Assembly: GCF_005048205.1 (NCBI RefSeq)
Contig: NZ_SUMF01000016.1
Location: 1 to 64,000 of the forward strand
Length of the DNA stretch: 64,000 nucleotides
Origin: Chitiniphilus eburneus
GTDB taxonomy: Bacteria > Pseudomonadota > Gammaproteobacteria > Burkholderiales > Chitinibacteraceae
Direction of reading: 5' to 3'
Position numbers and translations under genes: made by a program. Under the pieces are notes generated by a model. That model ran no database searches. It was not told the origin of the DNA and worked only from the letters and a program-made list of their open reading frames with translations. Every line of letters begins with the position of its first letter. The stretch's first letter is position 1. This document shows positions 56,634 to 64,000 of the stretch, piece after piece.

Positions 56634-58403
56634 ATGGAGCTTATCTCCGGTGCCGAGATCCTCACGCGCTGTCTGCAGGAAGAAGGCGTTGAATTCGTCT
56701 TCGGCTATCCTGGCGGCGCCGTGCTCGAAATCTACGACGCTATCTTCCGTCAAGAACAATTCAAACACGTACTGGTACGTCATGAGCAGGCCGCGGTCCA
56801 TGCCGCCGACGCCTATTCGCGTTCCAGCGACAAGATCGGCGTAGCGCTGGTCACCAGCGGCCCCGGCGCAACCAACGCGCTGACCGGCATCGCCACCGCC
56901 TACATGGATTCGATTCCGATGGTGGTGATCTCGGGCCAGGTGGGCACCAGCGCCATCGGTCTGGATGCCTTCCAGGAAGTGGACATGGTCGGGTGTTCGC
57001 GCCCCATCGTGAAGCACAACTTCCTGGTCAAGGATGTGCGCGACCTGGCGGCCACCTTCAAGAAGGCCTTCCACATCGCCAAGACCGGCCGCCCCGGCCC
57101 GGTGGTGATCGATGTGCCCAAGGACGTCACGATCAACAAATGCGCATTCGAATATCCCGAATCGCTGACCATCCGTAGTTACAACCCGCCCACCAAGGGT
57201 CATCCCGGCCAGATCAAGAAGGCCGCGCAACTGCTGGCCGAAGCCAAGCGCCCGTATATCTACGTGGGCGGTGGCGCTGTCCAGGGCGGCGCGGGCGCGC
57301 AGGTGACCGAGCTGGTCAAGCTGCTGGGCGTGCCTTGCACCAATACGCTGATGGGCCTGGGCGCACTGGATGGCACCGACCCGAACTTCCTCGGCATGCT
57401 CGGCATGCACGGTACTTACGAAGCCAACCTGGCGATGCAGTACTGCGACGTGCTGATCGCAGTGGGCGCGCGCTTCGACGATCGCGTGATCTCGGTGCCG
57501 AGCCAGTTCCTGTCCAATCCGAAGCGCATCGTCCATATCGATGTCGATCCCAGCTCGATCGCCAAGCGCGTGAAGGTGGACGTGCCCATCGTCGGCGACG
57601 TGAAGCATGTGCTCACCGACCTGATCGCGGCACTGAAGGAAGGCAACCTGCGGCCGAACCCGGATTCCCTGGCCAACTGGTGGAAACAGATCAATGAGTG
57701 GCGCAAGCCGAACAGTCTGCTGTACACCCCCTCGGACGAGCTGATCAAGCCGCAATCCGTGGTGCAGAAGCTGTGGGAGATCACCAACGGCGAGGCCATC
57801 GTCACCTCCGACGTGGGCCAGCACCAGATGTGGGCGGCGCAGTATTACAAGTTCCGCCGGCCCAAGCAGTGGATCAACTCCGGCGGCCTGGGCACGATGG
57901 GCTTCGGCCTGCCGGCCGCCATGGGCGCACAACTGGCCAATCCGGATGCCGTGGTCGCCTGCATCACCGGCGAAGGCTCCATCCAGATGAACATCCAGGA
58001 GCTGTCCACCTGCAAGCAGTACAACACGCCGGTGAAGGTGCTGAGCCTGAACAACCGCTACCTGGGCATGGTTCGCCAGTGGCAGGAGTTCTTCTACGGC
58101 ACACGCTATTCCCATAGCTACATGGATGCCCTGCCCGATTTCGTGAAGATCGCCGAAGCCTATGGCCATATCGGTTTCAAGATCGAGAATCCGGCCGACG
58201 TCGAGCCGGTGCTGCGCGAGGCCTTCAGCCCGGCGCTGAAGGATCGGCTGGTGTTCATGGACTTCCGTACCGATCCGTCGGAGAACGTGTTCCCGATGGT
58301 GCAGAACGGCAAGGGCCTGAACCAGATGGACCTGCCGCCGCACATGCACGGCCTGCAACAGGTGCCGTTCGAAAACAACCGCGACTACGGCAACCTTTGC
58401 TGA
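56634..58403 (+). CDS. ilvB: Acetolactate synthase, large catalytic subunit
   Basis: 589 residues, ThDP/FAD enzyme of valine, leucine and isoleucine synthesis. N-terminal ThDP domain with FGYPGGAVLEIYDA and the catalytic Glu in VRHEQAAVHAADAY; FAD domain in the middle; C-terminal ThDP-binding GEGSIQMNIQELSTC (GEG in place of GDG, usual in beta-proteobacteria). ATG with AAGGGTGA upstream; longer in-frame starts would absorb the leader region. First of ilvB-ilvH-ilvC. Confidence 0.97.
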   Translation: MELISGAEILTRCLQEEGVEFVFGYPGGAVLEIYDAIFRQEQFKHVLVRHEQAAVHAADAYSRSSDKIGVALVTSGPGATNALTGIATAYMDSIPMVVISGQVGTSAIGLDAFQEVDMVGCSRPIVKHNFLVKDVRDLAATFKKAFHIAKTGRPGPVVIDVPKDVTINKCAFEYPESLTIRSYNPPTKGHPGQIKKAAQLLAEAKRPYIYVGGGAVQGGAGAQVTELVKLLGVPCTNTLMGLGALDGTDPNFLGMLGMHGTYEANLAMQYCDVLIAVGARFDDRVISVPSQFLSNPKRIVHIDVDPSSIAKRVKVDVPIVGDVKHVLTDLIAALKEGNLRPNPDSLANWWKQINEWRKPNSLLYTPSDELIKPQSVVQKLWEITNGEAIVTSDVGQHQMWAAQYYKFRRPKQWINSGGLGTMGFGLPAAMGAQLANPDAVVACITGEGSIQMNIQELSTCKQYNTPVKVLSLNNRYLGMVRQWQEFFYGTRYSHSYMDALPDFVKIAEAYGHIGFKIENPADVEPVLREAFSPALKDRLVFMDFRTDPSENVFPMVQNGKGLNQMDLPPHMHGLQQVPFENNRDYGNLC

Positions 58404-58416
58404 GGAGGGAACGACC

Positions 58417-58908
58417 ATGCGACATATTCTCTCCGTGCTGATCGAGAACGAGGCGGGCGCGCTGTCCCGCGTGACCGGGCTGTTCTCGGCACGCGGTTAC
58501 AACATTGACTCGCTGACGGTTCAAACCACCGAAGACCCGACCCTGTCGCGCATGACCATTGTCACGCACGGCTCGGACGATGTGATCGAACAGATCACCA
58601 AGCAGCTCAACAAGCTGATCGAAGTGGTCAAGGTGATCGACCTGAACGAAGCCGATCACATCGAGCGCGAGCTGATGCTGATCAAGGTGCGCGCCACCGG
58701 CAAGGATCGCGACGAAATGAAGCGGATGGCGGACATCTTCCGCGGTCGCATCATCGACGTGACCGAAAAGACATACACCGTCGAGCTGACCGGCCCCGGC
58801 GACAAGCTGGATGCGTTCATCAAGGCCATCGACGCCACCTCCATCCTCGAAACCGTGCGAACCGGCGCGTCCGGCATCGCACGTGGCGAACGTGTTCTGA
58901 AAATCTGA
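58417..58908 (+). CDS. ilvH: Acetolactate synthase, small regulatory subunit
   Basis: 163 residues. ACT domain at residues 1-80 (HILSVLIENEAGALSRVTGLFSARGYNIDSL-type start) gives valine feedback inhibition; the C-terminal domain is a second ACT-like fold. Length is that of IlvH/IlvN. It starts 13 nt after ilvB with GGAGGGA as Shine-Dalgarno. Confidence 0.96.
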   Translation: MRHILSVLIENEAGALSRVTGLFSARGYNIDSLTVQTTEDPTLSRMTIVTHGSDDVIEQITKQLNKLIEVVKVIDLNEADHIERELMLIKVRATGKDRDEMKRMADIFRGRIIDVTEKTYTVELTGPGDKLDAFIKAIDATSILETVRTGASGIARGERVLKI

Positions 58909-60009
<1,101 letters not shown>

Positions 60010-60025
60010 GCTTCACCGTTCCGGC

Positions 60026-60057
60026 AAACGGCCAGCCTGTGCTGGCCGTTTTCATTT
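60026..60057 (+). terminator. Rho-independent terminator after ilvC
   Basis: An 11-bp perfect stem AAACGGCCAGC / GCTGGCCGTTT, loop CTGT, T-rich tail. It ends the ilvBHC unit before psd. Confidence 0.9.
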
Positions 60058-60176
60058 CAGCCACGACCAGCCAGCCGCACCAGACTGCCAAGTCACTTTT
60101 TGCCCGCATGGCGGCGAAAGACACCGCGGGTGGCGTCGGTTACAATTTTCGGTTCAACCCAGCCTCAGAGACGACC

Positions 60177-60821
60177 TTGAACAAGCCCTATCCCCATCCG
60201 ATCATCGCCCGCGAAGGCTGGCCTTTCCTCGCCGGCAGCATCGTCGTCGCCGTGCTCGTCACTCATTTTGCCGGCTGGTGGTCGGTGCCGTTCTGGATCA
60301 TCGCACTGTTCGTGTTGCAGTTCTTCCGCGATCCGGCACGCGTGATCCCGCAGGACGCCAAGGCGATCCTCTCCCCGGCCGATGGCCGCGTGGTGGTGGT
60401 CGAGCAAGCGATGGACCCATATCGCCAGGTCGAAGCACTGAAAATCAGCGTTTTCATGAACGTGTTCAATGTCCATTCCAACCGCAGCCCGGTCGATGGC
60501 GTGGTGCAGCGCGTGGAGTACAACGCGGGCTCGTTCCTCAACGCCGCACTGGCCAAGGCATCGCTGGAAAACGAGCGCAACGCCGTGCTGGCCCGCCTGG
60601 CCGACGGCACCGAAGTCACCTTCGTACAGATCGCCGGCCTCGTGGCACGACGCATCCTTTGCTACACCAAGGTGGGCGACAACCTGTCGCGCGGCCAGCG
60701 CTATGGTTTCATCCGTTTTGGCTCGCGGGTGGACGTGTACCTGCCGCTGAGCGCTCGTGCCAAGGTCGCCATCGGCGACAAGGTCAGCGCCACCGAAACC
60801 ATCCTGGCGGAACTCGCCTGA
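60177..60821 (+). CDS. psd: Phosphatidylserine decarboxylase, short type
   Basis: 214 residues. Pyruvoyl enzyme that makes phosphatidylethanolamine. Membrane helices at residues 15-50, then [28 protein letters not shown] and the self-cleavage site in [11 protein letters not shown], where Gly-Ser is cut to form the pyruvoyl group. The start is TTG ([15 protein letters not shown]). The short form is the PSD-B-like type common in Bacteroidetes and beta-proteobacteria. Confidence 0.94.
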   Translation: MNKPYPHPIIAREGWPFLAGSIVVAVLVTHFAGWWSVPFWIIALFVLQFFRDPARVIPQDAKAILSPADGRVVVVEQAMDPYRQVEALKISVFMNVFNVHSNRSPVDGVVQRVEYNAGSFLNAALAKASLENERNAVLARLADGTEVTFVQIAGLVARRILCYTKVGDNLSRGQRYGFIRFGSRVDVYLPLSARAKVAIGDKVSATETILAELA

Positions 60822-60876
60822 CCTGCCGGATGCCGAACCGGCATCCGGACCCACCGCCCCTTATCCGAGAGCGCCC

Positions 60877-61644
60877 ATGCACCCGATCAAGCGACCGTTG
60901 AATCTGAAGCGGCAAAGCATCTACCTGCTGCCCAACCTGTTCACGCTCGGCGCGCTGTTCGCCGGTTTCTACGCCATCGTGCAGGCCATGAACGGCCACT
61001 TCGAGCACTCGGCGGTGGCAATCTTCGTCGCGATGATCCTGGATGGCCTGGATGGACGCGTGGCGCGGTTGACGCATACCCAGTCGCCCTTCGGCGCGGA
61101 GTTCGACAGCCTGTCGGACATGGTGTCGTTCGGCGTCGCCCCCGCCTTGATCGCCTATGAATGGGCGCTCAAGGATTTCGGCAAGCTGGGCTGGATGGTC
61201 GCCTTCATCTACTGTGCGGGCGCCGCGCTCCGGCTGGCGCGCTTCAATACCAATATCGAGGTGGTGGACAAGCGCTTCTTCCAGGGCCTGCCCTCGCCTT
61301 CCGCCGCCGCGCTGGTGGCCGGCCTGGTCTGGATCAGCATTGAACACGCGGACGATCTGTCGCTGATCGCCGGCGCCCTGCCCGAGATCGCGCTGTTCTT
61401 CACGCTGTTCGCCGGGCTGACGATGGTGTCCAACGTAAAATTCTGGAGCTTCAAGGAGTTCCACGCCCGCAAGACGGTGCCCTTCGTGGCCTTGCTGGTG
61501 GCTACGCTGGTACTGCTGATCGGCGCCTCGCGCCCGGCGTTGGTGCTGTTCTGCTTCTTCATCGGCTATGCCGCGTCGGGTTACGTCTACTGGGCGTGGC
61601 AATGGACGAATCGGCAGAAGAAAGTCGTCAAATCGGACATTTAG
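60877..61644 (+). CDS. pssA: CDP-diacylglycerol-serine O-phosphatidyltransferase
   Basis: 255 residues, integral membrane enzyme upstream of Psd in the phosphatidylethanolamine pathway. The CDP-alcohol phosphatidyltransferase motif is complete: DGLDGRVARLTHTQSPFG, then EFDSLSD. About eight helices. It starts 55 nt after psd, so the two steps are probably co-expressed. The type II (Bacillus-like) enzyme. Confidence 0.95.
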   Translation: MHPIKRPLNLKRQSIYLLPNLFTLGALFAGFYAIVQAMNGHFEHSAVAIFVAMILDGLDGRVARLTHTQSPFGAEFDSLSDMVSFGVAPALIAYEWALKDFGKLGWMVAFIYCAGAALRLARFNTNIEVVDKRFFQGLPSPSAAALVAGLVWISIEHADDLSLIAGALPEIALFFTLFAGLTMVSNVKFWSFKEFHARKTVPFVALLVATLVLLIGASRPALVLFCFFIGYAASGYVYWAWQWTNRQKKVVKSDI

Positions 61645-61697
61645 TCTTAGATTTTCTGATTGTCGCGAGTAATCACGGCCATTCGACGCCAAATCTG

Positions 61698-61727
61698 TTG
61701 ACGTTATGTCCGAAACGGGCCTATCCT
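61698..61727 (+). promoter_or_regulatory. Possible sigma-70 promoter of leuA
   Basis: TTGACG, 18 nt, TATCCT, in the 111-nt gap after pssA. The GTG of the long leuA frame is 29 nt further on. Confidence 0.4.
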
Positions 61728-61755
61728 GAGCACTAGTCTGTGCCAGGAGAGGCTC

Positions 61756-63552
61756 GTGCAATTCGACATCGACAAACTGATCGCCGACTTCGGCGGCCCC
61801 GGGCCGCTGACGGAAGCGCTGAATCAGGCATTTCCCCAAGATCCCGTCAGCCGGGCCGCCATCTACAAGTGGCGTGAACGCGGCAGCCTGCCTCTCTCCC
61901 AGATCGACAAGCTTGCGCAACTGGCCGCCGCGCGCGGCCGGCACTTCAATATCCACGCATACCGTATCGGCGCCAGCGCGCCCATCACACCCGGAGTGAA
62001 CGCCATGGGCGACCGCCTTTACATCTTTGATACCACCTTGCGCGATGGCGAGCAGTCGCCCGGCGCCTCGATGACCCGTGAAGAGAAGATCCGCATCGCT
62101 CGCCAGCTGGAAAAGCTGGGCGTGGACATCATCGAGGCCGGCTTCGCCGCTGCCAGCCCCGGCGACGCCGACGCGATCCGCGCCGTGGCCGAGGCGGTGC
62201 GCGAGTCGACCGTCTGTTCGCTGGCCCGCGCCAACGAGCGCGACGTGCGCGCGGCTGGCGAAGCGATCAAGCCGGCCGCACGCGGCCGTATCCATACTTT
62301 CATCGCGACCAGCCCGATCCACATGGAGAAGAAGCTGCGCATGTCGCCGGAGGAGGTCGTGGAGGCCGCCGTGCGCGCGGTGAAGATCGCCGGTGAGTAC
62401 ACAGCCGACATCGAGTTCTCCGCCGAAGACGCGCTGCGCTCCGAGATCGATTTCCTCGCCCATATCTTTGGCGAGGTGATCAAGGCCGGCGCCACCACCA
62501 TCAATGTGCCCGATACCGTCGGCTACGCGGTGCCGCAGCGCACCGAAGCGTTCTTCCGCGAGCTGATCGCCCGTACGCCCGGTGGCGATCGCGTGATCTG
62601 GTCCGCGCATTGCCACAACGATCTGGGCATGGCGGTCGCCAATTCGCTCGCCGCCGTGCTCGGCGGGGCGCGTCAGGTGGAATGTACGATCAATGGCCTG
62701 GGCGAGCGCGCCGGCAATGCCGCGATGGAAGAGATCGTGATGGCGGTGAAAACCCGTCACGACATCTTCGGCGTGGAGACCCGCGTCGAAAGCACGCAGA
62801 TCGTGCCCGCATCCAAGCTGGTCTCGACCATCACCGGCTATCCGGTGCAACCGAACAAGGCCATTGTCGGTGCCAATGCATTCGCCCACGAGTCGGGCAT
62901 CCACCAGGACGGCGTGCTCAAGCATCGCGAAACCTACGAAATCATGAGCGCCGAGTCGGTAGGCTGGACCGCCAACCGCCTTACCCTGGGCAAATTGTCC
63001 GGGCGCAACGCGTTCAAGACCAAGTTGACGTCGCTCGGCATCGTGCTCGACAGCGAGGAATCCCTCAATGCCGCATTCGCCCGCTTCAAGGAGCTGGCCG
63101 ACCGCAAGCGCGAGATCTTCGACGAAGACCTTCACGCACTGGTTTCGGACGAGCTCGTTTCAGGCGAACAGGAAACCTATCGATTGACCTCGTTGAAGGT
63201 GGTGTCGGAAACCGGCGAAGTACCGAACGCCACATTGGTGATGGCCGAGGAAGGCGCGGAGAAGCGCGCCGAGGCCGACGGCGATGGCCCGGTGGATGCC
63301 ACGTTCAAGGCCATCGAATCGGTGGTCAACAGCGGTGCCGAGCTGCTGCTGTACTCGGTCAACGCGATCACCGAAGGCACCGACAGCCAGGGCGAGGTGA
63401 CGGTGCGGCTGTCCAAGGCAGGGCGCGTGGTCAATGGCCAGGGTGCGGACACCGACATTCTGGTCGCCAGCGCCAAGGCCTATATCTCGGCGGTCAACAA
63501 ACTGACCAGCAAGACCTTCCGCATGAATCCGCAGGTCGGCGAAGCGATCTGA
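61756..63552 (+). CDS. leuA: 2-isopropylmalate synthase with N-terminal HTH extension
   Basis: Residues 84-598 are a normal LeuA of 515 residues: [43 protein letters not shown], the [11 protein letters not shown] loop and a C-terminal leucine-binding domain ([20 protein letters not shown]). It makes 2-isopropylmalate from 2-ketoisovalerate and acetyl-CoA. In front, in the same frame, are 83 codons encoding [36 protein letters not shown] and [10 protein letters not shown], a Cro/YdaS-like HTH. A strong AGGAGAGG precedes the GTG at 61756, and GGAG precedes the internal ATG at 62005 (MGDRLYIF). Either one fused protein, two nested products, or a lost stop codon. LeuA itself is sure. Confidence 0.92.
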   Translation: MQFDIDKLIADFGGPGPLTEALNQAFPQDPVSRAAIYKWRERGSLPLSQIDKLAQLAAARGRHFNIHAYRIGASAPITPGVNAMGDRLYIFDTTLRDGEQSPGASMTREEKIRIARQLEKLGVDIIEAGFAAASPGDADAIRAVAEAVRESTVCSLARANERDVRAAGEAIKPAARGRIHTFIATSPIHMEKKLRMSPEEVVEAAVRAVKIAGEYTADIEFSAEDALRSEIDFLAHIFGEVIKAGATTINVPDTVGYAVPQRTEAFFRELIARTPGGDRVIWSAHCHNDLGMAVANSLAAVLGGARQVECTINGLGERAGNAAMEEIVMAVKTRHDIFGVETRVESTQIVPASKLVSTITGYPVQPNKAIVGANAFAHESGIHQDGVLKHRETYEIMSAESVGWTANRLTLGKLSGRNAFKTKLTSLGIVLDSEESLNAAFARFKELADRKREIFDEDLHALVSDELVSGEQETYRLTSLKVVSETGEVPNATLVMAEEGAEKRAEADGDGPVDATFKAIESVVNSGAELLLYSVNAITEGTDSQGEVTVRLSKAGRVVNGQGADTDILVASAKAYISAVNKLTSKTFRMNPQVGEAI

Positions 63553-63753
63553 TCGTCTGTCTCCCCCGCCGCCAGCGCGGGGGCATCCAATACCCGCGCC
63601 ACTCGCGCGAGTGGGATATCACACCGGGCGGGCCGGTCACCACCATGACCGACCCCGGGATGGCGCCACCCGCGCCACGACCATGCCAGCAAAGCGCGCT
63701 ACCCGCGCGCGGCGATCAGGATGACCGGTGTTCCTTTCTTGCCTGCCAGAACG
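63553..63753. other. Intergenic region after leuA with hairpins
   Basis: CCCCCGC-(7 nt)-GCGGGGG at 63563-63583 and the palindrome CCACTCGC-GCGAGTGG at 63599-63614. Neither has a T-run, but they lie between convergent leuA and DUF2069 genes and may end transcription. No gene is seen. Confidence 0.45.
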
Positions 63754-64000
63754 TCAGGCCGCCGCGCTCAGCGAAGGGCGGGTCCAGCGTGCGTAGAGCA
63801 CGACCATCACGTAGATCCAGATCGACAGCGCCACTTCGGCCCAGGCCAGCATCCGGGAGACGCCGGTGTCGGACCAGCCACGCATCACGCCTTCGATGAA
63901 CCACAGCAGGATGAACATGCTGCACCACTGATAGGTATAGCGGCGACCTTTCAGCAGGCCCGGCAATGGCAACAACAGTGGCAGTGCCTTCAGCATCAAC
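63754..64000 (-). CDS. DUF2069 membrane protein, 5' end outside window
   Basis: 82 residues of the C-terminal part. LKALPLLLPLPGLLKGRRYTYQW and SMFILLWFIEGVMRGWSD are the DUF2069 signature, followed by a last helix (WAEVALSIWIYVMVVLYARW). The family has about 110-130 residues and four helices, so the start must lie beyond base 64000 although an internal Met-Met occurs at the edge. Function unknown. Confidence 0.85.
   Translation of the reverse strand, partial: LMLKALPLLLPLPGLLKGRRYTYQWCSMFILLWFIEGVMRGWSDTGVSRMLAWAEVALSIWIYVMVVLYARWTRPSLSAAA

Noticed and set aside
60784-63135. A 783-codon minus frame across pssA and leuA
   Set aside because: Covers two well-supported plus-strand genes and an intergenic gap; no recognisable domain.

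Overview
The window looks like about 64 kb of chromosome from a GC-rich (roughly 63-65 % by eye) betaproteobacterium, probably in or near the Neisseriales (Chitinibacteraceae or Chromobacteriaceae type). That placement rests on the style of the housekeeping proteins (GlnA, NtrBC, PilSR, IlvBHC, LeuA, TtcA) and on beta-type gene neighbourhoods such as ECF sigma-DUF3619-DUF3106-RDD, phoH-ybeY-corC-lnt and ilvBHC-psd-pssA-leuA. Genus is an inference I cannot test here. Coding density is high and both strands are used in multi-gene blocks.

Layout. 1-4.7 kb (minus): a Ser/Thr phosphosignalling cluster (FHA, PP2C, CHASE2-kinase) next to mtgA; the FHA frame runs off the left edge through a stretch that reads as MurD. 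4.7-6.1 kb: aroE and a rhodanese. 6.1-13.9 kb (plus): glnA behind a sigma-54 promoter and an NtrC box, a MASE1-GGDEF cyclase, a HAD hydrolase, a SelW-like protein, a DUF4124 protein and ntrBC with its own NtrC box. 14-25.4 kb (minus): STAS, REC-TPR, uvrD, an H-NS protein, then tetR-MFP-RND-tolC with a palindromic operator. 25.6-28.1 kb (plus): argB, a CBS protein, a pyrimidine nucleotidase. A palindromic intergenic element follows, then kup, ampD, pilR, pilS, rppH, a spermidine-synthase-like gene, ttcA and an SDR (minus), and a MidA-type methyltransferase (plus).

38.5-43.4 kb: an island at tRNA-Met(CAT). It begins at the tRNA 3' end and ends at a decayed copy of the same sequence. It holds an AlpA-like HTH gene, a frameshifted small DNA-binding-type gene, an AT-rich three-gene operon (DUF4145 - DUF2971 - HslV/proteasome-like Ntn hydrolase) and a P4-type integrase wrecked by frameshifts and a stop. 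The operon is the best candidate in the window for an undescribed, possibly defensive, system: the third protein starts with a Thr at position 2 and keeps Asp and Lys at proteasome spacing.

43.5-64 kb: GST, LysR with divergent pirin and YcaC-like hydrolase, small membrane and secreted proteins, miaB, a UPF0149 protein, an EamA-type protein, phoH-ybeY-corC-lnt, the RDD/DUF3106/DUF3619/ECF-sigma operon on minus, and branched-chain amino acid and phospholipid genes (ilvB, ilvH, ilvC, psd, pssA, leuA). The leuA frame carries an extra N-terminal HTH domain of 83 residues. A DUF2069 gene is cut by the right edge. No rRNA, CRISPR array, intact insertion sequence or origin was seen.
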